This document shows positions 50,442-59,986 of a stretch of DNA of 64,000 nucleotides, in pieces (position 1 is the stretch's first letter; each line of letters opens with the position of its first letter). The stretch is from Bdellovibrio bacteriovorus. GTDB lineage: Bacteria > Bdellovibrionota > Bdellovibrionia > Bdellovibrionales > Bdellovibrionaceae. Both the position numbers and the translations under genes were made by a program. The notes under the pieces are model-generated. The model did not search any database. It saw only the letters and a list, made by a program, of their open reading frames with translations, and was not told the origin of the DNA. The stretch covers positions 1,804,844 through 1,868,843 of the forward strand of contig NZ_LUKD01000001.1 in NCBI RefSeq assembly GCF_001592745.1. Reading direction: 5' to 3'.

Positions 50442-52082
50442 CTAGAACCCGTCGGTTGTTCCAACCTTAGCTCTGGGTTCATCCTCATTATCAAATGGAA
50501 TCACCTCTGCGGCCTCCGTTGGCTTCGCTGCTTTTTGCGGTGGTTTGAACTTAATCACCTTTGAGCCTGCAGCTTGAGGAGCTGGCTTCTGTTTCTTCGC
50601 GTCCGCTTTGACTTCGGAAGGGCCCGTAACTTCTGTCTGACCCGTGACGTAGCCATTCAGGTCTTTCACTAATAACTGCATCTGATTGGATTGCGACGAA
50701 ATTTCTTCTGCCGTCGATGCAATTTCTTCAGAGGAAGCTGCATTTGACTGTGAGCCCTGATCCAACTGGTTCATGGCTTTATTAATTTGCTGAATGCCGG
50801 TTGTTTGCTCAGAACTTGCTGCAGAGATCTCATTATTCAGGTCAGACACCTTCTTGATTGAAGTGACGATATTATTTAAGACGGCTCCCGAGCGATCAGC
50901 GATCTCGGTCCCGTTTTCAATTTTTTCGACCGAGTCCTTAATAAGACTTGTGATGTCTTTTGCTGCGGAAGCCGATCTTTGCGCCAAAGTACGAACGGCA
51001 TCAGCTACTACGGCAAAGCCCTTACCTTGTTCTCCCGCGCGAGCCGCTTCGACAGCAGCGTTCAAAGCCAACAAGTTTGTTTGGAAGGCAATGTCGTCGA
51101 TAACATTGATGATCTCTTCAATTTTTTTAGAAGATTGAGATATATCATGCATCGAAGTCACTAGATTTTTGATCTCACGCTCACCATCTTCGGCGGCGGT
51201 ACGAGATGTTACTGCAAGGCTTGCAGCCTGTTTTGCATTGTCCGAATTCAACTTCACCATGGAAGTCATTTCTTCCAAAGAAGCAACGGTTTCTTCCAGT
51301 GAGGCGGCCGAAGATGTTGAAGCTTGTGATAGACTTTGTCCGGCAAGCGACAATTGATTAATAGCTTGGTTTACTTGAGTGCCTGCATCTGAAAGTTTGT
51401 TCACGACCATGCTTACGCGTTTGCTTAAGGCGTTGGCCACGAATAATAAGATACCAAACACCAACACCGCCGAGACGCAGCCGATAATTGCGAGCAAGGT
51501 TAAAGCCTTCTTCGTCTCAGCTTTTTGAAATTCGTTTTTTTCTTTGGCCATCTTTTCATAGAGGCTGATGATCTCGCCCGCCGTCTTTTTGATCGTAGTC
51601 GAATGAGCTAGATAAGGACCGCCCGTCATCATTTCGCGCGCTTTAAGAAGTTCTTCGTCGGTGCCCGTATCAAGAATCGCGATGAATTTATTAACTTCGG
51701 CGATATATTCCGCATTTAAATGCTTCATGTTGGCATAAATCTCTGCTTCGCCAGGTTGAAAACTATTTGCTTCGTATTCTGCGATGGCGTCTTCATATTC
51801 TTTTACGGCTATGCGGGCTTTCTTAACATAGTCTCCACGATGTTTTGGGACATCTTTATTAGCCATCGACCCCCAGAGATACTGGCCAATGCGCGCACGA
51901 GCTCCTTCAATATCATCCACTGCTTTAAGGTTTGGAATAATATTCACGTAGGCATCATTGAGCAGGCCCCCTAAAGAAGTGAAGCTTGCATAAGAGATGT
52001 AGCCAAGAGCGATGAATCCAAAAAGAGGAATCACTGCAGAGAAGAACAACTTACCTTTAATACCACGAAGCCACGATTTCAT
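50442..52082 (-). CDS. Methyl-accepting chemotaxis protein
   Basis: About 546 residues. The start at 52082 gives a clear N-terminal membrane helix (about 10-35). A periplasmic four-helix-type region (about 36-190), a second TM (about 193-215), methylation helices and the signalling tip (AFQTNLLALNAAVEAARAGEQGKGFAVVADAVR) follow. The HAMP linker is short or unusual. The receptor would steer flagellar movement; its ligand is unknown. An in-frame upstream start at 52127 has no site. Confidence 0.9.
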   Translation of the reverse strand: MKSWLRGIKGKLFFSAVIPLFGFIALGYISYASFTSLGGLLNDAYVNIIPNLKAVDDIEGARARIGQYLWGSMANKDVPKHRGDYVKKARIAVKEYEDAIAEYEANSFQPGEAEIYANMKHLNAEYIAEVNKFIAILDTGTDEELLKAREMMTGGPYLAHSTTIKKTAGEIISLYEKMAKEKNEFQKAETKKALTLLAIIGCVSAVLVFGILLFVANALSKRVSMVVNKLSDAGTQVNQAINQLSLAGQSLSQASTSSAASLEETVASLEEMTSMVKLNSDNAKQAASLAVTSRTAAEDGEREIKNLVTSMHDISQSSKKIEEIINVIDDIAFQTNLLALNAAVEAARAGEQGKGFAVVADAVRTLAQRSASAAKDITSLIKDSVEKIENGTEIADRSGAVLNNIVTSIKKVSDLNNEISAASSEQTTGIQQINKAMNQLDQGSQSNAASSEEIASTAEEISSQSNQMQLLVKDLNGYVTGQTEVTGPSEVKADAKKQKPAPQAAGSKVIKFKPPQKAAKPTEAAEVIPFDNEDEPRAKVGTTDGF

Positions 52083-52224
52083 TTCAACCGACCTGTTTTT
52101 ATGTAATGGGTTTGCTGAGGTGCCCAATTATCTCGGTTAAAAAATGGAAATTCTTAAGGATGTTGGTAGGGGAAATGAAGGAATGGATGTCTTAGAATGA
52201 GGCGTTCATATTCCGCCGCAGATA

Positions 52225-52404
52225 TTAGCGAGCACCTGTGTAAGTAGAAGTTGTAGCAGTTTTAACAACTTGAGTTTGAGTTGCAGGAGGATTTGTGTGG
52301 CTGAAACGACCACCAAGATCTTTGTGGTCACATTTAGTACCTGCGAAAGAAGAAGCTGCTGACAAAGTGATGATTGCTGCTGTGATGATTTTTGTGATTG
52401 TCAT
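52225..52404 (-). CDS. Small secreted protein, highly biased codons
   Basis: A 59-residue protein encoded on the minus strand. AAGGAG lies seven bases before its ATG. A signal peptide (about 1-22, cleavage after FAG or FA) leaves a mature peptide of about 37 residues with one Cys and many Thr. Codon use is strongly biased, suggesting high expression. A sigma-54-like element lies upstream. Function unknown. Confidence 0.65.
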   Translation of the reverse strand: MTITKIITAAIITLSAASSFAGTKCDHKDLGGRFSHTNPPATQTQVVKTATTSTYTGAR

Positions 52405-52443
52405 TTTGAACTCCTTCGTAACAAGTTGTATATCTATCCCTAG

Positions 52444-52459
52444 TGCGAGGAATGTGCCA
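52444..52459 (-). promoter_or_regulatory. Possible sigma-54 promoter of the small secreted gene
   Basis: On the minus strand TGGCAC (52454-52459) and TCGCA, with GG and GC separated by ten bases. This fits the -24/-12 spacing with one mismatch in the -12 part. It lies about 40 bases before the start codon. Confidence 0.35.
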
Positions 52460-52588
52460 AAAATTGTGACTTGCTTTGAGAATGCTTGATCGACACTTCA
52501 ATCACTTAGAAGTTTCGTTTCTCAGAGTGGGATCGCAGTGACAGTCGGTGACCGACATCGCGCGCCACTGTATAAGGAGTAGTCGATC

Positions 52589-53428
52589 TTGAACTCGCTG
52601 TATTCGTCTTTAGGTCTTCTTTTAATCGCCATGTTTTCGATTCAATTCGGAGCATCTTTCGCGAAGCAACTCTTCCCACTGGCGGGTGCGGCCGGAGCAA
52701 CAGCTTTGCGCGTTTTCATCTCGGCCCTGATACTTTCTGTCGTCGCAAAAATTTGGAAACATAAGATTTCCAAAAAAGAGATTCTTCCCGTCGCCGCGTA
52801 CGGAATCTCTTTAGGTGCGATGAATCTTCTATTTTATTTTTCGTTAGAACGAATCCCTCTTGGTATCGCTGTCGCCGTCGAGTTCGTGGGACCATTAAGT
52901 GTCGCATTGTTCGCTTCGAAAAAATCCTGGGATATTTTATGGGTGGCCTTAGCTGGGGTCGGTATCTATATGTTATTGCCAGTAGCCTCTTCTTCAGAAA
53001 GTCTTGATGGACTCGGAGTTTTCTTAGCACTTGCGGCTGGATTTTTCTGGGCACTTTATATTGTCTTCGGAAAAAAGATCTCCAAAGCGACAGGCAGCTT
53101 ACAGACAACAAGCTGGGGAATGTGGTTCGCCGCCTTAGTCACAGTTCCCGCTGGCTTCATTTTCAACGGAGAACAGATTCTAGACCCCTCACTACTACCG
53201 ATGGGCCTAGGAATCGCACTTCTTTCAAGCGCGATTCCTTATTCTTTGGAAATGAAAGCCATGACGAACATTCCCACGAAAACATTCGGGATTCTAATGA
53301 GCATGGAGCCCGTCGTTGCCATATTCGCTGGATTTGTGATGTTGAATGAGTCTTTAACGCTGACTCAATCTTTTGCTGTTGGCTGTATCATCATCGCATC
53401 AGCAGGGAGTACTGCCACGGCAAAATAA
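52589..53428 (+). CDS. EamA-family transporter (RhtA-like exporter)
   Basis: A 279-residue membrane protein of about ten helices with two EamA repeats. GEQ/LNES-type regions near the second repeat (FVMLNESLT) and an acidic residue early in the first repeat are typical of threonine/homoserine exporters. It starts at TTG with AAGGAG nine bases upstream. It should export an amino acid or related metabolite from the cytoplasm. The substrate is not provable from sequence. Confidence 0.8.
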   Translation: MNSLYSSLGLLLIAMFSIQFGASFAKQLFPLAGAAGATALRVFISALILSVVAKIWKHKISKKEILPVAAYGISLGAMNLLFYFSLERIPLGIAVAVEFVGPLSVALFASKKSWDILWVALAGVGIYMLLPVASSSESLDGLGVFLALAAGFFWALYIVFGKKISKATGSLQTTSWGMWFAALVTVPAGFIFNGEQILDPSLLPMGLGIALLSSAIPYSLEMKAMTNIPTKTFGILMSMEPVVAIFAGFVMLNESLTLTQSFAVGCIIIASAGSTATAK

Positions 53429-53545
53429 CCCAAGTTATTATAACTAAGTTAACGTTTGCTCAAATCCTTTGAAAATGAGGCTTTCACGCACTTCCAGTTC
53501 AATCGGGATTCTTACTGTTTCAATCTGAGACCCGACTACCGATAT

Positions 53546-53581
53546 AGGGCTCCTGTCGTTTTACTAAACACTGAGAGCCCT
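53546..53581. other. Hairpin before the 53654 gene
   Basis: Arms AGGGCTC (53546-53552) and GAGCCCT (53575-53581) are exact complements around a 22-base loop. No T-run. Confidence 0.3.
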
Positions 53582-53653
53582 GCTATTTCATTTTAACGTG
53601 GGTACAGCCTTCGCAATTCTTCGAATTGGATAAAATCCACGAGGAGAGAATTT

Positions 53654-54124
53654 ATGAAAAAGCGTGTTTTGTTGGCAATGGCTGTGATTATGGTTTTGGG
53701 TTCTGTTAAAGCGATGGCGGAAGAGGTGGATGACATCTCTTTGATGATCACAGAAGGCAAAATTGCGGCAGCTGAAGCGGCGGCGGCAAGTGACCGTTGT
53801 TTGGAATGTGAAATGAATATTCCAGGAAAATTGGATGCTGCCGAACTCAATATGAACTTAATCACGATTGAAACTCAAATCAAAGAAATGGAAAAAATGC
53901 AGGACGAAATCAGCGACATGGAGAATACCAACGGCCTGATGAGTGCATTGGGACAAACTATCACTACTGCTGAGGCGGTTCGTAAAGAGATCGATCGTTC
54001 AGCTGATTTGGATAAGTCTCGTCAGTTAGTTGGCGAACTTACGAAAACAATCAGAGAATTCAAGGCGCAACTTCCAAGCAACCAAATCCGTGGTTTGAAA
54101 GTTCATCACGAATTGTCTTACTAA
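53654..54124 (+). CDS. Secreted coiled-coil protein
   Basis: A 156-residue protein with a signal peptide (about 1-22, cleavage after AMA). The mature part is almost wholly helical and Glu/Met-rich, with a heptad-like stretch (about 70-135). Two cysteines near 49-52 (CLEC) may form a disulfide or metal site. GAGGAGAG precedes the ATG. No family recognised. Confidence 0.65.
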   Translation: MKKRVLLAMAVIMVLGSVKAMAEEVDDISLMITEGKIAAAEAAAASDRCLECEMNIPGKLDAAELNMNLITIETQIKEMEKMQDEISDMENTNGLMSALGQTITTAEAVRKEIDRSADLDKSRQLVGELTKTIREFKAQLPSNQIRGLKVHHELSY

Positions 54125-54146
54125 TTCACTTCCCTTCAAAAAAAGA

Positions 54147-54177
54147 AAAAACCCGGTCTTCTCGGCCGGGTTTTTTT
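54147..54177. terminator. Bidirectional terminator
   Basis: AAACCCGG and CCGGGTTT arms with a loop of about nine bases and T-runs after; A-runs precede for the other strand. It separates convergent genes. Confidence 0.8.
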
Positions 54178-54272
54178 CTTTGTCTTTCGGACTGCTTAAA
54201 ATTTTCAAATCTTAGCTACTATCGCTACCGGTCACCTAGCAGAGTGAAAGGGCTTCGATTTCACCGAGAAAT

Positions 54273-55343
54273 CTATTTCTTCTCTGTAGCAGCTTCCGGA
54301 GTGATGTAATCTGGCGCTACGAAGTCCACAGTGAATGGATACTTATACGATTTGTAAGCACCGATCTTCGGGCGACCGGCGCTGATATAGGCTTCGTCCC
54401 ACAGGTTGGCTAGCAAAACAGCTCCACGGGCCATTTCAGTCACGATTAAAGGTTTCATTTTTTTGAAAGCGACAGAAGCAGGTTCCCTTTCGGCAGCGGT
54501 CTTCAGTTCCATGCCTTTTTCTTTTTTAAGCTCGGATTTCTTTTTGATTGGATCTAGTTTCAAGATTTTCGCGATCTCTTTATTGGAAATCACACTTAAA
54601 ACCTTCATCTTTTCAATCGTGGTCTTTGGTTTCAAGAACTCTGGATTTTTCATTGCACGAGCTTCTTTTAGAACCAAAGCATCTAGGTCCCCATCGAATT
54701 CCCCAACCACAGAATCTTCGAAGTAAGCATGAATGCCACCGTGACCTGCGGCATATCCATCGTAGTCAGCGGAAGTATGGAACGGTTGAGAGTTATCACC
54801 CACAAAGTGTCCCATCAAACCCATTGATACGATCATTTGATAAGCCAACTTGTTGTAAGGAAGCTCGTTGTTCTGTTCTTCTTTGAAATTTGCAGGAGGA
54901 GTCGCTAACGCAAAATCTTTTTGCAGTCCTGCGATAATGCGCATGAACTGATCGGCTCTCCACCAAGAAGAACCAAATTCTTGAGGGATGGATTTAATTG
55001 TTGATCCATCATTTTTAAATTTGTTCGGCTTTCCCGTGAAATCGGCCTGCAATTTTTTGAAATCAACAGGGATGTCCTTCACATCAAGACCAATGACTTC
55101 AATGTCGATGAAGTGAGTCGGATTTCCAAGTTGATTGGCTTCGCCACCTAAGCTCTTCCAATAAAAGTCAGGCATGTTGCAAAGATGACCCATCATTTGC
55201 GGTTTGTTTTTTAAATACTCTTTTAGTCCTGGCTCTTTCACAAGGAAACTCGCCGCGCGACAGACAGCATCGTGACCACGGCCTCCCCAAGCCAAAGCTT
55301 GAGTCGATGTTGCCATCAATAAAACAAGAAGAAGACTTTTCAT
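54273..55343 (-). CDS. S1/P1-type zinc nuclease or phospholipase C family
   Basis: A 356-residue protein with a signal peptide whose cleavage would leave W19 as the first mature residue (QALA|WGGRGHDAV), as in P1 nuclease where the N-terminal Trp binds zinc. Other zinc-site motifs are LCNMPDFYW, HFIDIEV, MGHFVGDNSQPFH and GGIHAYFED. It would hydrolyse single-stranded nucleic acid or 3'-nucleotides outside the cytoplasm. It is encoded next to a nucleoside importer. The C-terminal third is not closely family-like. Confidence 0.85.
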   Translation of the reverse strand: MKSLLLVLLMATSTQALAWGGRGHDAVCRAASFLVKEPGLKEYLKNKPQMMGHLCNMPDFYWKSLGGEANQLGNPTHFIDIEVIGLDVKDIPVDFKKLQADFTGKPNKFKNDGSTIKSIPQEFGSSWWRADQFMRIIAGLQKDFALATPPANFKEEQNNELPYNKLAYQMIVSMGLMGHFVGDNSQPFHTSADYDGYAAGHGGIHAYFEDSVVGEFDGDLDALVLKEARAMKNPEFLKPKTTIEKMKVLSVISNKEIAKILKLDPIKKKSELKKEKGMELKTAAEREPASVAFKKMKPLIVTEMARGAVLLANLWDEAYISAGRPKIGAYKSYKYPFTVDFVAPDYITPEAATEKK

Positions 55344-55364
55344 GGAAACCTCTCTTTTAAAAAA

Positions 55365-56243
55365 CTAAAACCCTTCGCGACCCAAAGCCTTCGGAGCACG
55401 GCTTTTACCGATGAAACCCGCCAAAGCAATGATAGTCACAAGATAGGGAAGAATTTGAACAAACTGAACAGGAATTTCGCTTTCGCCGAAACGCACGCCC
55501 TGCAAACGGATCTGAACTGCGTCGGCAAAAGCAAAAAGTAAGCAGGCGGCCAAAGCGGGAAGTGGCTTCCACTTACCAAAGATCAAAGCTGCTAGCGCCA
55601 TATAGCCGCGACCACTCGTCATCATGGGTGAGTAAGCTGAAGACAAGAATAAAGAAAGACTTGCGCCACCCCACGCGGCAAACATGCCGCTAAAACAAAC
55701 CGCAGTCCAACGGACTTTACGTACACTTACGCCACTAGCGAGCAAAGCTTCGGGATGTTCGCCAGCAAACAAAAGCCAAAGACCTGAGCGAGATTTGTAA
55801 AGCCAAAACGCAACAAGCCCCACCAGAACGAAGGCCATAAGCAAAGGCTCAAAAGTAAAACGATCTTCCACCAACAAAGCTGGCGTCGTGCCCGTTGAGT
55901 TATAAAGAATCTTCGTCAGAAACGGAATTACACCCATCGCCAGTAAATTGAACGCCATACCAGTCACGATCTGGTCCGCCTTCAATTCAATAACGAACAA
56001 TGCATAAAGAGCACCGACTATAAGACCTGCAATCAAGGCCGCGCCCCAACCCAGCCATGCCGAAGCAAAGTATTGTCCGGCAACGGCTCCCGCGAAAGCT
56101 CCAAAAAGCATGAAGCCTTCCAATGCGATGTTCACGATTCCAGAGCGTTCACTCATCAAACCACCGGTCGTTGCAAAGATAAGTGGTGTCGCTAATCTTA
56201 ATGTCGCAAATACCAAAGCTAAAATAAGAGAGAGTGATTCCAT
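55365..56243 (-). CDS. Nucleoside ABC transporter permease (NupQ/YufQ type)
   Basis: A 292-residue inner-membrane permease of the BMP-type nucleoside importer. It has about eight helices, and motif GLMSERSGIVNIALEGFMLFGAF at the N-terminal end is typical of this family. It is the last of four genes in the unit bmp-ATPase-permease-permease, with the previous permease sharing one base at its stop. Together they import purine or pyrimidine nucleosides. Confidence 0.9.
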   Translation of the reverse strand: MESLSLILALVFATLRLATPLIFATTGGLMSERSGIVNIALEGFMLFGAFAGAVAGQYFASAWLGWGAALIAGLIVGALYALFVIELKADQIVTGMAFNLLAMGVIPFLTKILYNSTGTTPALLVEDRFTFEPLLMAFVLVGLVAFWLYKSRSGLWLLFAGEHPEALLASGVSVRKVRWTAVCFSGMFAAWGGASLSLFLSSAYSPMMTSGRGYMALAALIFGKWKPLPALAACLLFAFADAVQIRLQGVRFGESEIPVQFVQILPYLVTIIALAGFIGKSRAPKALGREGF

Positions 56244-57283
56244 TATGACTTCCTCTTACGGTTTTTCTTCAACCATTCCCAGTAAGCTTGTCCAGCTACG
56301 CCCAGAATGATGAAGGCTTGAATAATACGAGAAAAATCACGGGTGATCGTGGAGGTTTCTAAATCCAGATCCGAGGCCCCCTTGTGAAGGGCTCCCATCA
56401 AGAAAGCGGCCGCAATAATTCCTAAGGGATTGTTATTCGCAAGCAAAGCCACGGCGATTCCAATGAATCCATAGTCAGGAGAAAAACCAATACGATATTG
56501 GCCGGCACTGCCTAAAACCTCAGACAACGCAACACAGCCCGCCAAAGCGCCACCCAATGACATAGCGATCATCCGCATTTTCTTTTCAGAAATTCCCGCG
56601 CGATGAGCTGCTTCAGGATTGGAGCCGACCGCCCGCAATTCAAAGCCCCACGTGGTTTTCCAGAGAAATATCCACATCAAGATCGCAAACACAATCGCAA
56701 ATCCCAAAGAGGCATTCGCTGGAGTATCTGGGAAAAGACGGGCAATCAAATCATAGTCTTTAAACATATAGTTCGCCGACACCATCGCCGTTTCTGGGCT
56801 TTGCGAGTTCGGATTCGGAATCACTTTCAATGTGAACCAACTCGCAAGACCAGCGGCGATAAAGTTCAGCATAATCGTAATAATAACTTCGTGACTGCCG
56901 CGAACGGCACGCAGCCACCCAGCAATCCAGCCCCAGAAACCTCCGACAAGAAGAGCGGCCATAAAAGCCAAGGCAGGAGCTAAGGGAAATGGAACTTGCG
57001 GCAGTAAAATACCGACAGCCGCCGCCGTCACCACGGCCATAGTTAACTGACCTTCAGCGCCGATGTTGAATAGTCCTGCATGAAAACAAATCGCAACGGA
57101 AAGCCCGCAGAAAATGAGCGGAGTCGTATAGGAAAGAGTCAGACCCAAATCATACATGGAGCCAAAGGCACTGCGCATGAGGATCATAAAGATGTTCCAA
57201 GGGTTCTCACCTGCGAAGAATGTCAAAAGCAGGGCGGCCACTAAGCCTATGGCAAATCCAATCAAACGTTTCAATTGCCACAT
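56243..57283 (-). CDS. Nucleoside ABC transporter permease (NupP/YufP type)
   Basis: A 346-residue permease with about nine helices. The conserved FNIGAEGQLTMA motif is present. It is overlapped by 13 nt with the ATPase gene upstream. It pairs with the NupQ-type permease to form the membrane channel of the importer. Confidence 0.9.
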   Translation of the reverse strand: MWQLKRLIGFAIGLVAALLLTFFAGENPWNIFMILMRSAFGSMYDLGLTLSYTTPLIFCGLSVAICFHAGLFNIGAEGQLTMAVVTAAAVGILLPQVPFPLAPALAFMAALLVGGFWGWIAGWLRAVRGSHEVIITIMLNFIAAGLASWFTLKVIPNPNSQSPETAMVSANYMFKDYDLIARLFPDTPANASLGFAIVFAILMWIFLWKTTWGFELRAVGSNPEAAHRAGISEKKMRMIAMSLGGALAGCVALSEVLGSAGQYRIGFSPDYGFIGIAVALLANNNPLGIIAAAFLMGALHKGASDLDLETSTITRDFSRIIQAFIILGVAGQAYWEWLKKNRKRKS

Positions 57284-58740
57284 CCCATCGCTTTACCCAA
57301 AGCGATTTCATCAAATTGCGCGCGCGTAAATTCTTTCACGAGGCGGCCTTTATAAAGAACGACGATGCGGTCTGAAAGCGCCATCAATTCATCCAACTCG
57401 GATGAAATTAAAAGAATTCCAGCCCCTTCATCTCGAGCTTTGCGAAGCTCATTGTGAATGAACTCAATAGCGCCGATGTCAACTCCACGAGTCGGTTGCG
57501 CCGCCACAATCACTTGAGGGTTTTGCAACAAAGCACGTGCGACCACGAGCTTTTGTTGATTTCCACCGGACATCTTTTCAAAGGGAAGATGAGCATTGTG
57601 CGGGCGGATATCATATTTACCCATGATGTCTTTGGTTCTTTGTAAGATCTCTTTTGTCTTAAGGAAAATTCCCTTAGCAAAAAGCGATGTCTTATGCTGG
57701 CCCAAAATGAAATTTTCGTACACGGGGCGCGAAGGCAAAACTCCAAAGCGCAAGCGATCTTCCGGGAAAGAGCCTACGGAACCCAAGGTCGTTACTTTTC
57801 CAGTGAAAGATTCCAAAGCGCGCTGATCTAAAAGAGCGCGAATAAGAACATCTTGTCCGTTTCCTTCAACACCGGCAACGCCGACAATTTCACGAGCGTG
57901 AACAGAAAGTTGGATGTCTTCAATTCCGTGAGTGCCCAGTCGACCCGAAACGGATTCGAAACGTAAAACCGTTTTAGCAGCTTCAATCACGCTGCTTCTT
58001 TCTTGTGGCTTCTGAATGCGGCGGCCGACCATCATTTCGGCAAGCTCTTCGGCATTGGTTTCGCGAGTCCACTTATGACCCACGATGTGGCCCGCGCGGA
58101 AAACTGTCACGGAATCAGTCAACGCCATCACTTCTTTGAGCTTGTGAGTGATAATAAGAATAGTTTTACCTTCTTCCCGCAGGCGAAGAAGATTGGCAAA
58201 AAGATCTTGGACTTCTTGAGGAGTAAGAACTGCCGTCGGCTCATCAAGGATTAAAATCTCGGAGTCTTGAGAAAGAATTTTTAGAATTTCCAGTCGCTGT
58301 TGCTCTCCGACAGAAAGATCTTCTACTTTCGCATCGAGGTTGATCTGAAAGCCATAACGATGTGCGATTTCTTCCAGACGATTTTTTTGTTCAGCTCTAG
58401 GAAGAAGTGAAAACGCGGAACCTTTTTGTTGTAGGAGAATATTGTCTAAGGCCGTGAAAGGCTCAGCCAACATAAAGTGCTGATGAACCATCCCGATTTT
58501 TGCAGCCATGGCATCAATAGGAGACTGAAAGTGAACTTGCTGTCCGTTCACAAAAATATCGCCCTCATCAGGGCGATACATGCCAAAGAGGATTTTCATG
58601 GCTGTTGATTTGCCAGCGCCATTTTCGCCAACGATGGCATGGATGGCACCGCGTTCGACAAAGAAAGAGATATCCGTATTGGCGCGGACTTCGCCGAAGG
58701 ATTTAGAGACTCTTTTAAACTCGAGGGCTGGAACTGACAT
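57271..58740 (-). CDS. Nucleoside ABC transporter ATPase (NupO/YufO type)
   Basis: A 489-residue ATPase with two ABC domains in tandem. Domain one has Walker A GENGAGKST, signature LSVGEQQR and EILILDEP. Domain two has a degraded Walker A (GVEGNGQD), a signature MSGGNQQK and QVIVAAQP instead of the DEP motif, the asymmetry typical of sugar and nucleoside importers. The ATG at 58740 is preferred over GTG 58743. It supplies energy for the transporter. Confidence 0.9.
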   Translation of the reverse strand: MSVPALEFKRVSKSFGEVRANTDISFFVERGAIHAIVGENGAGKSTAMKILFGMYRPDEGDIFVNGQQVHFQSPIDAMAAKIGMVHQHFMLAEPFTALDNILLQQKGSAFSLLPRAEQKNRLEEIAHRYGFQINLDAKVEDLSVGEQQRLEILKILSQDSEILILDEPTAVLTPQEVQDLFANLLRLREEGKTILIITHKLKEVMALTDSVTVFRAGHIVGHKWTRETNAEELAEMMVGRRIQKPQERSSVIEAAKTVLRFESVSGRLGTHGIEDIQLSVHAREIVGVAGVEGNGQDVLIRALLDQRALESFTGKVTTLGSVGSFPEDRLRFGVLPSRPVYENFILGQHKTSLFAKGIFLKTKEILQRTKDIMGKYDIRPHNAHLPFEKMSGGNQQKLVVARALLQNPQVIVAAQPTRGVDIGAIEFIHNELRKARDEGAGILLISSELDELMALSDRIVVLYKGRLVKEFTRAQFDEIALGKAMGCGN

Positions 58741-58742
58741 CA

Positions 58743-59726
58743 CTATTTCTTTTTATAGTAGTCAGGAACAGAAATTTGTCCCGCGATGATTTTCTTTTTG
58801 ATCTCTTCTACTTTCTTTTTCATATCAGGCGTGATCAGTTTTTCATTGTATTGATCGAGCGTGTAGTCGACACCTTTGTTTTTCAGACCATAACGAATGA
58901 TTCCGGGAGTAAACTTTCCTTCGTTCGTTTCCTTGATCGTGTCATACACGGCCACGTCGACCGCTTTCATCATACTTGTCAAAATCACGCCCGGCTTGAT
59001 CCAGTTCTGATTTGAATCAACTCCGATCGCCAACTTCTTCTTTTCTTCCGCAGCATCAAAGACACCCGTATTTGATGCCCCCGCAGCCACGAAGATCACA
59101 TCCGTGCCGGAAGCCATTTGTGAAAGCGCAAGTTCTTTGGCCTTCGCAGGATTGTTCCAAGCTTCGCCCGTAACACCGATATAGTTTTCTGTGATTTTAA
59201 TTTTTGGATTTACGTATTTCGCGCCCGCAGCGTAACCCATGGCGAATCGACGAATTAAAGGAATATCCATTCCTCCCACATATCCAACCGCCCCGCTTTT
59301 TGATGCCATCGCAGCAAGAGCGCCGACAAGAAACGACCCTTCGTGTTCTTCAAATAACAAAGAGCGCACGTTAGGAAGACTGACTTCAGAATCAACGACA
59401 GCAAACTTTACTTGTGGAAATTGGGGAGCCACTTTTTTAACAGGCTCTTTTTGACCGAATCCAATTCCGATCACTAGATCAAAATTTTTACGAGCAAATG
59501 AGCGAAGAAGATTTTCAATGGCGTTGGTGTCGGTGGCTTCGACATATTTCAATTCAATTTTAAAATCTTTTTCCGCTTTTGTAGCTCCGATGTAAGCAGC
59601 AGAGTTAAAAGATTTGTCGTCTTTACCGCCCTTATCTAACACCAAACCGACTTTAAGCGTTTTAGCATGGGAAACTATGTTAAAAGACAAGATTAACAGG
59701 GTGGTAAGGATCGTTTTTAACATCAT
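58743..59726 (-). CDS. BMP-family nucleoside-binding protein
   Basis: A 327-residue periplasmic binding protein with a signal peptide (about 1-20, no lipobox) and the BMP pattern LDKGGKDDKSFNSAAY, GIGFGQ, FAVVDSEV and EEHEGSFLVGALAA. It binds nucleosides for the importer. It is the first gene of the four-gene unit. GAGGGG precedes the start. Confidence 0.9.
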   Translation of the reverse strand: MMLKTILTTLLILSFNIVSHAKTLKVGLVLDKGGKDDKSFNSAAYIGATKAEKDFKIELKYVEATDTNAIENLLRSFARKNFDLVIGIGFGQKEPVKKVAPQFPQVKFAVVDSEVSLPNVRSLLFEEHEGSFLVGALAAMASKSGAVGYVGGMDIPLIRRFAMGYAAGAKYVNPKIKITENYIGVTGEAWNNPAKAKELALSQMASGTDVIFVAAGASNTGVFDAAEEKKKLAIGVDSNQNWIKPGVILTSMMKAVDVAVYDTIKETNEGKFTPGIIRYGLKNKGVDYTLDQYNEKLITPDMKKKVEEIKKKIIAGQISVPDYYKKK

Positions 59727-59986
59727 CTGAGCCCCTCAGAATCATCTAACTTGGCTGCGTTTTGGCAGCGATTAAGCGATTGATATCACAAAAAAATCTT
59801 AAAATTTATGTGAGGCAGAAGTTAGGAGAGGTGGCAATGTGAGTCAAGTCAAAAGCTTGTTAGCCCCTTAACAGGAGCCCGTTACAAGTAAGTTATGTCG
59901 AAATTTCAATTAGGCACTTGTTTAAAGCCAGTTTAGGATCGACCTAAACATTTAACCCAAAGAAGAAAGTGCGGAGGAAATAGAGT

